Positions 53,754 through 63,174 of a stretch of 64,000 nt of DNA are shown here, one piece after another. Location: contig CALSUH010000030.1 of NCBI GenBank assembly GCA_943789485.1, forward strand, positions 1-64,000, in the 5' to 3' direction. Below the pieces are notes generated by a model. The model was not told the DNA's origin. It did no database searches and was given only the letters and a program-made list of their open reading frames with translations. This DNA is from an uncultured Pseudomonadales bacterium. Its GTDB lineage: Bacteria > Pseudomonadota > Gammaproteobacteria > Pseudomonadales > Pseudohongiellaceae. How positions within the stretch are numbered: the first letter of the stretch is position 1; every line of letters begins with the position of its first letter. The translations under genes were made by a program, and so were the position numbers.

Positions 53754-53795
53754 GAGGCGAGATCATCGAGAGGGGACATAATTCGCTCTTGAATA

Positions 53796-53832
53796 CGCAA
53801 AGGTTCAGTCTGCAAAAAATTGAGCCTTTGCG
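53796..53832 (+). promoter_or_regulatory. Intercistronic stem-loop between pstS and pstC
   Basis: CGCAAAGGTTCA (53796-53807) pairs with TGAGCCTTTGCG (53821-53832) in a 12-pair stem with one G-T pair and a 13-base A-rich loop. No T run follows. Such stem-loops between the binding protein and the permease genes protect the upstream message and lower downstream expression in other ABC operons. That role here is inferred from position. Confidence 0.6.
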
Positions 53833-53898
53833 ATGTAAGAATGCGCTGTAAGAAAGTAGAGACAGTTTGAACTCATTAAACCGATATTTGAGACCTGC

Positions 53899-56241
53899 AT
53901 GTCAATTGATGTAAAGCAACCAGCTGCAACACAGGCCACACAAAGCCTCGAAGCAGGCGCCTCGGTATTGGATATGTCGTCCAATCGCGTGGTTCTGCGA
54001 CGAAAGCTTCGCCATTTCTACGATCAATCAGCCAGTGTTGCCATCGCCATCGGTGGCGTTAGCGTCATTCTAGCGATACTGCTTATTTTTATGTACTTGT
54101 TTTACGAAGTGCTTCCGCTTTTTGAGTCCGCGACCCTAAAGAGAGTAGGCGAATATCAGATAGAGAATCGCTCCAACTCAAGCTCGCTGCATCTGGCGAT
54201 AGAAGAACAGTCAGAAATCGGAATGCGTATCGGTGATCAGGCAGATGTCCTGTTCTTCGATGTGAGCGATGGAGAGACTGTTGCCTTCATCGAGATTGCG
54301 CTGCCGGCCGGCACCATCATTACCCACTTTGCCTTGGATACAGAAAGCAGTGGAATTTTTGCCTTGGGGTTGGACAACGGTGAAGCGGTAGTGGCGCGTT
54401 ATAGCTACGACACGAATTACGTTGGCGAGAATAATACGCGAACTCTCACCCCTACTATCGACTTTCCTTTTGGGGAGCAACCTTACGCGCTATTTCCTGA
54501 ATCGGAATTGGCAGAGCTGGCTGTACGCTCGAACGGTGACAGCATGATGATAGCTGGCGTGGATGAGAATGGTGGTGTTAAGTTGATCAATGCAACGAAG
54601 CGGACGAATCTCTTCTCGGCCTTTGATATTGGAGGAGGAGGCGCCGATTTTGAAATCGGAAACTACCCTGTGGATGTTGTCGCTCAAGACGTGGAGCAGA
54701 TGTTTATTGGTGGAGATCAACGCTGGCTCTATTTCATTTCTAGCAGTGGACTTATCCGCGCCCTAGACCTGGTGGCAGCCATGAACGGAGACAGCGATCG
54801 CTTTGGCATCCAGAGCGTGCTGACCGAAGATGGGACCAGGCCAACGCAGGTGGTTTTCCTCTTAGGTGGAATCTCGCTGTTGGTCGCCGACGATTCTGGG
54901 GCTATATCGCAGTGGTTTCTCTCTCGTGAAGAAGGCCAGACAAGGTTGCGCAAGGCCCGTGAATTCAGCCCAGGAGCACAGCCGATTCTGCGCATGACGC
55001 CGGAACAGCGGCGTAAGAATTTTGTAAGCGTAGACGACGAAGGTAGATTGGCAATCTACAATACTACGGCGCATCGCGCCGTATTCTCAGCAGATATTAC
55101 TGATAGAGTACCCAATCTACTCGCGCTTTCTCCCCGTGGCGATGGTTTGTTACTAGAAACTGTTGGTGGAGGTGTAGGTTTCTGGGAAGTTCACAATGAG
55201 CACCCCGAGGTCTCTTGGTCTGTGTTGTGGGATAAGGTTTGGTATGAGGGCTACTCGGAGCCGGATTATATTTGGCAGTCTTCTGCCTCCAGCAATGAGT
55301 TCGAGCCGAAGTATTCTCTCATGCCGCTGACATTTGGAACCTTGAAGGCGGCTTTCTATGCCATGTTGCTGGCGGCACCTCTGGCGATATGTGGCGCCAT
55401 ATATACTGGCTATTTCATGGCGCCAGCGATGCGTCGCAAGGTTAAGCCTCTGATCGAATTGATGGAGGCGCTGCCGACTGTGGTTCTGGGTTTTCTGGCT
55501 GGCCTGTGGCTCGCCCCTTTCGTCGAAAAAAACTTGTTGGGTATATTCTCGATTCTAATTGTATTGCCTTTGAGTATCTTGGCGGCGAGTTTTGCGTGGA
55601 CACAGCTGCCAAGAAGGATCCGAAATTCCCTACCTGATGGCTGGGAGGCAGGCATATTGATGCCAGTGATACTTATCTTTTCCTATTTGTCTTTCGCTCT
55701 CGCTGTGCCTATCGAAAATAGTTTCTTCGGCGGCGACATGCGTTTCTGGATCAGCAACGATTTGGGTATCAGTTATGACCAGCGCAATGCAATGGTTGTT
55801 GGTTTCGCAATGGGCTTTGCAGTCATACCGACAATTTTTTCTATAGCTGAAGACGCAATCTTCACCGTTCCCAAACAACTAACCTATGGTTCTTTGGCGT
55901 TGGGTGCAACCCCCTGGCAAAGTCTGCAGCGCGTTGTTCTGCCCACGGCGAGCCCCGGTATTTTTAGTGCACTCATGATAGGCATGGGTAGAGCCGTTGG
56001 TGAAACTATGATCGTGTTGATGGCTACAGGCAATACGCCGATCATGGACATCAATATTTTTGAAGGTATGCGCACTTTGGCGGCCAATATTGCTGTCGAA
56101 ATTCCAGAATCCGAAGTCGACAGTACGCACTATCGAATTCTTTTTCTCGCAGCTCTGGTTCTTTTTATGTCCACGTTCGTATTCAATACGATTGCCGAAG
56201 TAGTGCGGCAAAGGTTAAGAACTAAATACAGCACAATATGA
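53899..56241 (+). CDS. pstC: Phosphate ABC transporter permease PstC, long form
   Basis: A 780-residue permease. One membrane span lies at about 45-75. Then a domain of about 370 residues rich in beta strands (DGETVAFIEIALPAGTI, FVSVDDEGRLAIYNTT) resembles a WD/propeller fold. Four to six further membrane spans carry the permease domain with the ABC-interaction loop QLTYGSLALGATPWQSLQRV. The long form is common in gammaproteobacteria, whereas E. coli PstC has 319 residues. The overlap with pstA is four bases (ATGA). The extra domain probably sits in the periplasm near PstS (inference). Confidence 0.9.
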   Translation: MSIDVKQPAATQATQSLEAGASVLDMSSNRVVLRRKLRHFYDQSASVAIAIGGVSVILAILLIFMYLFYEVLPLFESATLKRVGEYQIENRSNSSSLHLAIEEQSEIGMRIGDQADVLFFDVSDGETVAFIEIALPAGTIITHFALDTESSGIFALGLDNGEAVVARYSYDTNYVGENNTRTLTPTIDFPFGEQPYALFPESELAELAVRSNGDSMMIAGVDENGGVKLINATKRTNLFSAFDIGGGGADFEIGNYPVDVVAQDVEQMFIGGDQRWLYFISSSGLIRALDLVAAMNGDSDRFGIQSVLTEDGTRPTQVVFLLGGISLLVADDSGAISQWFLSREEGQTRLRKAREFSPGAQPILRMTPEQRRKNFVSVDDEGRLAIYNTTAHRAVFSADITDRVPNLLALSPRGDGLLLETVGGGVGFWEVHNEHPEVSWSVLWDKVWYEGYSEPDYIWQSSASSNEFEPKYSLMPLTFGTLKAAFYAMLLAAPLAICGAIYTGYFMAPAMRRKVKPLIELMEALPTVVLGFLAGLWLAPFVEKNLLGIFSILIVLPLSILAASFAWTQLPRRIRNSLPDGWEAGILMPVILIFSYLSFALAVPIENSFFGGDMRFWISNDLGISYDQRNAMVVGFAMGFAVIPTIFSIAEDAIFTVPKQLTYGSLALGATPWQSLQRVVLPTASPGIFSALMIGMGRAVGETMIVLMATGNTPIMDINIFEGMRTLAANIAVEIPESEVDSTHYRILFLAALVLFMSTFVFNTIAEVVRQRLRTKYSTI

Positions 56242-57953
56242 AAAAACCGCAAAATACGAATAGTGAATTTTCCGCTTGGATGCGCAGAGGCACTCCTTGG
56301 GTGTGGCTAAATGCTGGTGCTGTCGCGATTTGTATCGTGATGGTAGTCGGATTGCTGATTCTTCTTACGGTCCGAGGAATGAGCCATTTCTGGCCTAGAG
56401 ATGTATTGCAGGCCAATTACGCACCTCCGACTTCAACTGGTGAGCTGCTTACGACGCAGCTCATTGGTGAGTTTGTTGAGAGTGAGATGGTCGTAGCAGG
56501 GCAGATCGCATCCTCGGGTATTCCGATAGACGAGACGCAAGACTTCTACGAAAGGCAGTTATTAAAACTGGGCAATCGAGATCTTACTGGGGCAGACTTT
56601 ACTTGGGCTCTCAGCGATTTTGTTAAAGACGTAGAGTATCCTTTGGAAGTTGTAGCAATGGAAAGGCGCGAATGGGGTAATTTCTACGGCTTCTTAGAAG
56701 CTATCCATCAGGACGGTGTGCCGATCGCGTTCTCAGGTGAGGCTCTGGATATCGAAGCGAACAGATGGTTCGAATTTAATCGTCGTTTGGATCGGGCACT
56801 GAATATTCGCGACGATATCTATGTGATAGAAAATGAAGAGATAGGTCTGATTAACTATGCCATGGAGCGACTAAGGCTGCGTGAGCGCCGGCTACAGCTG
56901 GATGGAGAAGAATCGCCAGAGACTACGACCGAGATCGCAGCACGCAGGCAAGAGCTAAATGCCGAATACGGGGTCCTCCAGCGTAAACTCATAGCGCTGT
57001 ACGAGACAGTGAATAGGGACTCGGCGATTTTTCTTGCAGCCAACGAGCAGGAAATAGAGATTGTCTTCGCAGATATTGTGCGGGCCTATAAGCCTAATCA
57101 GATGGGGCCATTCTCTAAACTGCTAACCTACTTTTCTAAGCTTGGTGAATTCATGACTGCTGAACCGCGCGAGGCGAATACCGAGGGAGGAATCTTTCCA
57201 GCTATATTCGGCACGGTAATGATGGTGATGCTGATGTCGGTATTCGTTACGCCTTTCGGCGTAGTAGCTGCAGTTTACTTGCGTGAGTACGCACGGCAGG
57301 GATTTGTTACGCGCGCTATACGAATTGCTGTAAATAATTTGGCGGGTGTACCGTCCATCGTCTATGGTGTATTTGGACTAGGCTTCTTTATCTACATTAT
57401 TGGTGCAGAGATAGATCAGGTGTTTTATCCGGAGGCGTTACCGGCACCTACATTTGGAACGCCAGGCTTACTCTGGGCGTCATTAACATTAGCGTTGCTT
57501 ACAGTGCCGGTAGTGATAGTGGCCACGGAAGAAGGGCTAGCTAGAATTCCAAGAAGTGTCCGAGAGGGAAGCTTAGCGTTAGGTGCAACAAAGTTCGAGA
57601 CGTTATGGCGTGTTGTTCTGCCTATGGCAAGTCCGGCGATGATGACCGGTTTGATCCTTGCAGTTGCCAGAGCGGCAGGTGAAGTGGCGCCATTGATGCT
57701 CGTAGGTGTGGTCAAGTTGGCTCCATCTCTACCGTTGGATGGAAATTATCCGTACTTGCACCTGGAGCAAAAGTTTATGCATTTAGGATTTCATATTTAC
57801 GATGTTGGTTTTCAGAGCCCTAACATCGAGGCGGCTAGACCGCTAGTCTTCGCGACGGCTTTATTGCTCGTAATAGTTATTGCGAGCTTGAACCTAACTG
57901 CTGTCGCCCTGCGAAACCACCTTCGAGAGAAATACAAAGCACTAGATGTATAA
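56238..57953 (+). CDS. pstA: Phosphate ABC transporter permease PstA, long form
   Basis: A 571-residue permease. The first membrane span lies near residues 20-42. A large insertion with acidic and coiled-coil segments (residues about 60-300, such as INYAMERLRLRERRLQL) precedes the permease domain of five spans, with GSLALGATKFETLWRVVLP as the ATPase contact loop. The E. coli protein has 296 residues. It overlaps pstC by four bases and is followed by pstB after 11 bases. The long forms of PstA and PstC appear to have evolved together. Confidence 0.9.
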   Translation: MKKPQNTNSEFSAWMRRGTPWVWLNAGAVAICIVMVVGLLILLTVRGMSHFWPRDVLQANYAPPTSTGELLTTQLIGEFVESEMVVAGQIASSGIPIDETQDFYERQLLKLGNRDLTGADFTWALSDFVKDVEYPLEVVAMERREWGNFYGFLEAIHQDGVPIAFSGEALDIEANRWFEFNRRLDRALNIRDDIYVIENEEIGLINYAMERLRLRERRLQLDGEESPETTTEIAARRQELNAEYGVLQRKLIALYETVNRDSAIFLAANEQEIEIVFADIVRAYKPNQMGPFSKLLTYFSKLGEFMTAEPREANTEGGIFPAIFGTVMMVMLMSVFVTPFGVVAAVYLREYARQGFVTRAIRIAVNNLAGVPSIVYGVFGLGFFIYIIGAEIDQVFYPEALPAPTFGTPGLLWASLTLALLTVPVVIVATEEGLARIPRSVREGSLALGATKFETLWRVVLPMASPAMMTGLILAVARAAGEVAPLMLVGVVKLAPSLPLDGNYPYLHLEQKFMHLGFHIYDVGFQSPNIEAARPLVFATALLLVIVIASLNLTAVALRNHLREKYKALDV

Positions 57954-57964
57954 CAGCTATTTAA

Positions 57965-58843
57965 ATGGATCAGATTGCAATGAATGACACGAGTAGTGAG
58001 CAGACCGAAGGCGCGCCATTAACATCCATGAAGGTGGATGTGTCGGCTGTTCTAGGTGATAAGACCAAGACTGGAGGTGAGACGCTCTCTAGTTGCATTG
58101 ATATTGAAGATCTTAATCTTTTCTATTCGAAAGACAAGCAGGCGCTAATCGATATCAATCTGACGATACCCAAGCAACGAGTGACAGCGTTTATTGGACC
58201 AAGTGGTTGTGGTAAATCAAGCCTACTTCGCTGTTTTAATCGAATGAATGACTTGGTTGATGACTGTGTTATCGAAGGCTTAGTGTCACTAGATGGTATT
58301 GATATTTACCAGAAGTCTATTGATGTCGCCGATCTAAGACGTAGGGTAGGAATGGTGTTCCAGAAACCCAATCCATTTCCAAAGTCCATTTATGAAAACG
58401 TCGCCTATGGTCTGCGCATTCAAGGAATAAACTCAAAGCGTATTCTGGATGATGCAGTAGAGAAGTCACTAATGGCAGCGGCGCTATGGGACGAAGTGAA
58501 AGACAGACTTAACGACAGTGCTCTCGGCATGTCTGGCGGTCAGCAACAGCGTTTAGTTATTGCGAGAACGATCGCGGTAGAACCGGAGGTATTGCTGCTG
58601 GATGAGCCTGCGTCAGCATTGGATCCTATCTCAACCTTAAAAATCGAAGAGTTAATCAACGAACTTAAGACTGACTACACGATCGTCATAGTCACGCACA
58701 ACATGCAGCAGGCCGCGCGGGTGTCAGATTTTACGGCCTTCATGTACATGGGCAATATGGTTGAGTTCGATTCAACAAACTCAATTTTTACCAATCCCCG
58801 GCAAAAACAAACCGAGGACTATATTACTGGCCGTTACGGCTAA
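57965..58843 (+). CDS. pstB: Phosphate ABC transporter ATPase PstB
   Basis: A 292-residue ABC ATPase that powers phosphate uptake. Walker A is GPSGCGKSS, the signature is [16 protein letters not shown], Walker B is [14 protein letters not shown], and the H-loop is [17 protein letters not shown]. The segment [20 protein letters not shown] and [15 protein letters not shown] are hallmarks of PstB. An N-terminal extension of about 40 residues precedes the domain. A Met-rich second start at 57980 is possible. Part of the pst operon. Confidence 0.96.
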   Translation: MDQIAMNDTSSEQTEGAPLTSMKVDVSAVLGDKTKTGGETLSSCIDIEDLNLFYSKDKQALIDINLTIPKQRVTAFIGPSGCGKSSLLRCFNRMNDLVDDCVIEGLVSLDGIDIYQKSIDVADLRRRVGMVFQKPNPFPKSIYENVAYGLRIQGINSKRILDDAVEKSLMAAALWDEVKDRLNDSALGMSGGQQQRLVIARTIAVEPEVLLLDEPASALDPISTLKIEELINELKTDYTIVIVTHNMQQAARVSDFTAFMYMGNMVEFDSTNSIFTNPRQKQTEDYITGRYG

Positions 58844-58875
58844 ATCGAACAAGTCATTATTGACAGGAATTTACA

Positions 58876-59601
58876 ATGAACCCTCAAGCGGAAGGTCACG
58901 GCGATCATATTTCCAAGCAGTTTAATTCTGAGTTGGAAGACGTCAAGAATCAATTGTTAGAGATGGGTGGCGCCGTGGAGCAGCAGTTGGCTGATGCGCT
59001 CGTTGCAATGACGTCTGCAGATACTGGCATTGCTGCTGAAGTCTTGGTGCAGGAAGACGTAATCGATTCTATGGAGATTAAGATCGACGAAGAGTGCAAT
59101 TTAATTCTTGCCCGACGCCAGCCAGCGGCCAGCGATTTGCGCTTGGTTCTGACTATCATCAAGACTGTGCGCGACCTTGAGAGAATAGGCGACGAATCCT
59201 CGAAGATTGCGCGTATGGCAATCAAACTCGCCGAGGAAGGAGACTATCCAGAAGGTATCGTGGAATTCAGGCACTTGGGTGATCGGGTAGCTCGTATGGT
59301 AAATTTGACACTAGATGCTTTCGCTCGCTATGACGCGAAATCGGCACTAGAAATTGCCCATGACGATCTAGTGGTCGATAACGAATATGGCTCAGCGATG
59401 CGATCTCTTATTACTTATATGATGGAAGACCCAAGAAGCATTAGTCGCATGCTGAATCTGTTGTGGGCATTGCGAGCGCTGGAGCGCATTGGTGATCACG
59501 CGAAAAACATATCTGAGCACGTTATCTACTTGGTAAAAGGTATGGATGTTAGACATGCTCCACTGGCAAATATTGCAGATCAGTTGTCTGAATCAGATTA
59601 G
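58876..59601 (+). CDS. phoU: Phosphate signalling regulator PhoU
   Basis: A 241-residue all-helical protein with two PhoU repeats, each ending in the metal-binding motif: DLERIGDESSKIARMA and ALERIGDHAKNISEHV. It links PstB activity to PhoR and represses the Pho response when phosphate is plentiful. Last gene of the pst operon, 32 bases after pstB. Its stop overlaps the phoR stop by four bases on the other strand. AGGA upstream of the ATG gives a good ribosome site. Confidence 0.95.
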   Translation: MNPQAEGHGDHISKQFNSELEDVKNQLLEMGGAVEQQLADALVAMTSADTGIAAEVLVQEDVIDSMEIKIDEECNLILARRQPAASDLRLVLTIIKTVRDLERIGDESSKIARMAIKLAEEGDYPEGIVEFRHLGDRVARMVNLTLDAFARYDAKSALEIAHDDLVVDNEYGSAMRSLITYMMEDPRSISRMLNLLWALRALERIGDHAKNISEHVIYLVKGMDVRHAPLANIADQLSESD

Positions 59602-60953
59602 ACATGGTCAGTCTCTTTATCTGTAGAAATTAGACTGCTTTTATCAATGATGGAGTTAGAGGCTGCCCGACTTAGCGGCAGCCTGCAGATGAAGCTACTG
59701 CCCTCGCCTATAGCACTATTGATCTCTAGTTCAGCCTCGTGTCTCGCCAGAATATGTTTCACGATAGCCAGGCCCAAACCAGTTCCACCGGTATCCGACG
59801 ATCGATTCCCATCGATTCGATAGAACCGTTCTGTGAGTCGCGGGATATGATGGTTCTCAATGCCAATGCCATTGTCCGTTACTGCTATATCTAAGGAACT
59901 CTTCCCTTCGTTAGCTGATAGTTTTATACGCCCGCCAGCAGCTGTGTATTTGGCCGCGTTTATGAGCAAGTTGGAAATTGCACTGTACAGCTCACTCCGT
60001 TTGCCAACGAGGCATAGAGACGGGGGGCAGACAAGCTCAAAGGTATGCGCCTTGTCCTTGAACATCTGCTGAGTGTCGCTGTGTATTTCGGAAAATAAAC
60101 TCTTCAGGTCAATAACGTCTTGTGTCTTGGTAAGTCCCTTCGTCTCGAGGCTAGATAACATCAGCAAATCTCGAACTATATTTTCCATGCGCTTCGAGTG
60201 CTGCTGCATCTGATGCATGGGCTTATGCCATTTCTCGTCGATTCCGTCGAGATTGTCGAGAATCGCTTCGAGGTATCCCTTTATGACGGTTATCGGAGTG
60301 CCTAGCTCGTGAGAGACGTTACCAACGAAGTCTTTGCGCATGGACTCGAGGCGGTGCAGCAACGTAATGTCGCGGACAATCATCAGGCGTTCGTTCTCGC
60401 CAAATAAGGCTATCTGAAACTCGAGTATTTTGCTGCTCTCCCCAGGTGCCTCCATTTTTAGCGTCTCATCATAATTTCCGCTATGGAAATACTCCGCGAA
60501 GCTCGGATTGCGTATGAGGTTGGTTATGGATTGATTGCGGTCCTTTGGATGTTGTAGGCCGAGTAATTTTTCGGCCGCGAAATTCCACCAATCCAGATTG
60601 CCTTGCTTATTGATCATGACAACAGCCATTTCAAGTGCTGCAGAAGATTCCTGTGCCTTGTTGACGATATTAGCTAGATAAGAGCTCGCGCGCCGTTCTT
60701 GCTTCTGTAGGCGGTATATTCCGTCGAATATATCTCCCCAGAGTCCAATGCTTTCTGGTGGTTCGGAATCACTTTCGGAAGAATCTCGGTTTAGCCATAA
60801 ATTGAAGCGTCTTAGCTGATAGAGATTATACAGGTAGTAGACGCACAGGCTGATCAGCATAACCCAGCTGATATGACCCACGGCATAGCCGATGACGGCG
60901 GCCAATGATAATAGCAGGCAGAGCCGATTTAGTTCAGTGCGCCAATTCTGCAA
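59598..60953 (-). CDS. phoR: Phosphate regulon sensor histidine kinase PhoR
   Basis: A 451-residue sensor kinase that phosphorylates PhoB at low phosphate. Two membrane spans at about 10-45, a charged region, a PAS domain (about 95-200), HisKA with His215 in NVSHELGTPITVIKGYLE, and HATPase (SNLLINAAKYTAAGG, GTGLGLAIVKHILAR) are present. Arg usually follows Leu in HELRTP; here it is Gly218. The gene converges on phoU with a four-base overlap. No phoB is adjacent on either side in this window, unlike the standard phoBR pair. Identification is firm. Confidence 0.9.
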   Translation of the reverse strand: MQNWRTELNRLCLLLSLAAVIGYAVGHISWVMLISLCVYYLYNLYQLRRFNLWLNRDSSESDSEPPESIGLWGDIFDGIYRLQKQERRASSYLANIVNKAQESSAALEMAVVMINKQGNLDWWNFAAEKLLGLQHPKDRNQSITNLIRNPSFAEYFHSGNYDETLKMEAPGESSKILEFQIALFGENERLMIVRDITLLHRLESMRKDFVGNVSHELGTPITVIKGYLEAILDNLDGIDEKWHKPMHQMQQHSKRMENIVRDLLMLSSLETKGLTKTQDVIDLKSLFSEIHSDTQQMFKDKAHTFELVCPPSLCLVGKRSELYSAISNLLINAAKYTAAGGRIKLSANEGKSSLDIAVTDNGIGIENHHIPRLTERFYRIDGNRSSDTGGTGLGLAIVKHILARHEAELEINSAIGEGSSFICRLPLSRAASNSIIDKSSLISTDKETDHV

Positions 60954-61324
60954 GCTGAGATACCTAGAAACATAATCGATGATCTGCCTATTGGGCTGCT
61001 AAGAGAGGTGGTCATCAAAGACTACTCAGAAGCCATTGTGGTGTCGGTATATTGTAGTTGTATGAAAGTGCACCGGCTAGCTCTAAGTGCATACTCGCGG
61101 CCTAAACAGGGATTTTTTGCCGTTCTCAAAATAGTCGATACTCTCGGTTGAGTCTAAGCTTCTCAAGGGAAGGCGTCTTCCGTTTTACGAGGGCATGGCG
61201 CTATTTAATATAGATCAGGAGGAAAAGGTAAAAATGTTAGATTAGTTCTGTAAATGAGCAGCTAAATCACTATAATGCGCTGGAATTTTTTAACCAATCA
61301 TTATGTGAATAATCTGGAAACGAC
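60954..61324. other. Intergenic region between phoR and the ompA-like gene
   Basis: No gene is recognised and no phoB is found here. TATAAT at 61271-61276 with CTGTAA at 61248-61253 (17-base spacing) is a plausible sigma-70 promoter for the ompA-like gene. Confidence 0.4.
61248..61276 (+). promoter_or_regulatory. Probable sigma-70 promoter of the ompA-like gene
   Basis: A perfect minus-10 TATAAT lies 17 bases after CTGTAA, a weak minus-35. It leaves a leader of about 45 bases before the ATG at 61325. Strong promoters are expected for abundant porins, and the exact minus-10 supports this. Confidence 0.5.
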
Positions 61325-62365
61325 ATGAGTTTACGTACCCAAATATCTTCAGCTTTACTTGTCTCAGTAGGGCTTATCTCTCCCGCTGTGCTAGCCGATA
61401 CAGGCCAGTTCTATGTAGCCCCCGGGCTGCAGTGGATGGATTTCGATGATACGACTGGCCTCAAAGAAGATGTGAATTACTTCCTCGGGATCGGCTACGA
61501 TTTAACCGACCGACTTAGTTTTGAGCTGAGCACGTTTGATTTGGATACTAAAGTCTCAGGTGGCCGGGAGATTGACATTGATCACTACAAATTAGATCTC
61601 ATCTACGATTTAGGTGTAAATCTTGGTGCTTTCGATACCTTTGTTCTTGGTGGTGTGGGCAATAGCAATTTTGGTGGTGAAAACGACACGCTGTGGGATA
61701 TGGGCGGCGGAGTAAGCTACAAGATTACCGATAACTGGTCTTGGCGGACAACAGTCCGCTCTTTTCAGTACATAGGTCGTGATCACGAAGATTTGGATGT
61801 GGGTATTGAGACCGCCTTGGTCTACCGCTTTGGTGGTAACAAGTCTCGTCCAGCAGCGGCTAGGACAGCAACTTCTGCAGCTTCAACAGTGGACCCTGAT
61901 ACAGATAGAGATGGTGTGCTGGATAGCCGTGATAACTGCCCAGACACACTTATAAGCTACGCAGTCGATACCGATGGTTGCCCGATTTCAGTGGAAGAAG
62001 TGGCAAGGGTTGAGCTGATGGTTAATTTTGATTTTGACCGTTCTGAAGTCAAATCTGAATATTTTTCAGAAATACAGGAAGTGGCTGATTTCATGACACG
62101 GTTTCCAGATGTCGATATAGAGCTTGAAGGGCATACCGATAGCCGCGGATCACAGGCCTACAATCTTGGTCTTTCAAATCGTCGTGTCGCTGCTGTTCGT
62201 CAAGTTATGATTGATCGCTTTAACGTACAAGCAAGCCGTGTATCGTCTCGCGGCTACGGTGAGTCTCAACCGCTTGCAAGCAACGACTCTGACGCCGGCC
62301 GTGCCGAGAATCGGCGTGTAATGACTGTAGTTATCAACACAGTTGAGAGCTACCGACCGCGCTAG
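61325..62365 (+). CDS. OmpA-family outer membrane protein
   Basis: A 346-residue protein with a signal peptide (ends SPAVLA). The N-terminal half is a beta-barrel (residues about 25-180, alternating pattern in YKLDLIYDLGVNLGAFD). A short DPDTDRDGVLDSRDNCPDT calcium-binding TSP3-type linker follows. The C-terminal OmpA-like domain (about 225-343) has the peptidoglycan-binding segments NFDFDRSEVKSEYF and ELEGHTDSRGSQAYNLGLSN and RRVAAVRQVM. It anchors the outer membrane to murein. No ribosome site stands out. A hairpin follows the gene. Confidence 0.9.
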   Translation: MSLRTQISSALLVSVGLISPAVLADTGQFYVAPGLQWMDFDDTTGLKEDVNYFLGIGYDLTDRLSFELSTFDLDTKVSGGREIDIDHYKLDLIYDLGVNLGAFDTFVLGGVGNSNFGGENDTLWDMGGGVSYKITDNWSWRTTVRSFQYIGRDHEDLDVGIETALVYRFGGNKSRPAAARTATSAASTVDPDTDRDGVLDSRDNCPDTLISYAVDTDGCPISVEEVARVELMVNFDFDRSEVKSEYFSEIQEVADFMTRFPDVDIELEGHTDSRGSQAYNLGLSNRRVAAVRQVMIDRFNVQASRVSSRGYGESQPLASNDSDAGRAENRRVMTVVINTVESYRPR

Positions 62366-62403
62366 TAGCTGGCACCGTCGCTAGGTAGTCGACTGTAAAA
62401 TCG

Positions 62404-62430
62404 GCCCCCACTGCACTGTGCAGTGGGGGC
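62404..62430. terminator. Strong hairpin between the ompA-like gene and ubiC
   Basis: GCCCCCACTGCAC (62404-62416) and GTGCAGTGGGGGC (62418-62430) form a perfect 13-pair stem with almost no loop. No T run follows on the plus strand. It lies 38 bases after the ompA-like stop and 27 bases before ubiC, so it may stop or stabilise the porin message. A rho-dependent end is also possible. Confidence 0.6.
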
Positions 62431-62457
62431 GCCCATTCCCGCCATTCTCGATAATTG

Positions 62458-63021
62458 ATGCCCTTGCAATCGAAACCTGACTCCAAGCTATTGTCCGAGA
62501 AACCGTCTCTTGCGGTCCCTGATATCTCGGATTCAAGTCTCGACTGGCATAGCCAGGGAGAGCGTCGCTCGCTGCCTGTTGAGGCGTGGAGGCAATGGCT
62601 ATACGACTCGAGCTCACTCACCAAGTTGTTGATTCGAAAGAGCGCTGGAGACTTTCGCGTTGAGGTTCTTGAAGAGGCGTGGTTGCTGCCTCTAAATTCA
62701 GCCGTTCGCTCCTGCTTTGGACCCTTGGCGAGTGACCATCGATTCTGGTCCCGCAAGGTGGTACTTATTGGCGATAATACTCCTTGGGTATTGGCGCACA
62801 CGCTGATTCCTGAATTTAGTCTGACGGGTCCGCTCAAGCATGTACTAGAGCTAAACGAGAAACCACTCGGTGAATACCTGTTCAGCCACCCCGATCTGAT
62901 CAGAAGCGGTATCGATATAACCCCCCTGGCAGGGAATTCCTGGGGAAGGCGCAGTCTTTTCTATCTCTTCGGGAAGCCAATAATGGTGGCCGAATTTTTC
63001 TTGCCCGCCATATTGGACTAG
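62458..63021 (+). CDS. ubiC: Chorismate--pyruvate lyase UbiC
   Basis: Converts chorismate to 4-hydroxybenzoate and pyruvate, the first step of ubiquinone synthesis. About 187 residues from ATG 62458 (a TTG one codon earlier is possible). Typical segments: AWLLPLNSAVRSCFGPLA, DHRFWSRKVVLIGDNTPWVL with the substrate-binding Arg, GPLKHVLELNEKPLGEYLF and the C-terminal VAEFFLPAIL with the conserved Glu. ubiA is not adjacent in this window, unlike E. coli. rpoS follows about 150 bases later. No strong ribosome site is seen, so the start is slightly uncertain. Confidence 0.9.
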   Translation: MPLQSKPDSKLLSEKPSLAVPDISDSSLDWHSQGERRSLPVEAWRQWLYDSSSLTKLLIRKSAGDFRVEVLEEAWLLPLNSAVRSCFGPLASDHRFWSRKVVLIGDNTPWVLAHTLIPEFSLTGPLKHVLELNEKPLGEYLFSHPDLIRSGIDITPLAGNSWGRRSLFYLFGKPIMVAEFFLPAILD

Positions 63022-63174
63022 CCGCGTTAATCGATTCGACTTTTTCGCAAAGCATTCTATACTTTAGTTAAGTAATCTCCGCGCACGTCTAGATTTTATT
63101 TTTAGAAGGCGCAGGCAATGGAACACAATGGATGTGTTCGCCGGATTATTTGTCTACAGAGAAGGAGTCTCTGC

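Noticed and set aside
54211-56211. Several minus-strand frames opposite pstC
   Set aside because: Antisense shadows of a strongly coding gene; no ribosome sites or recognisable domains.
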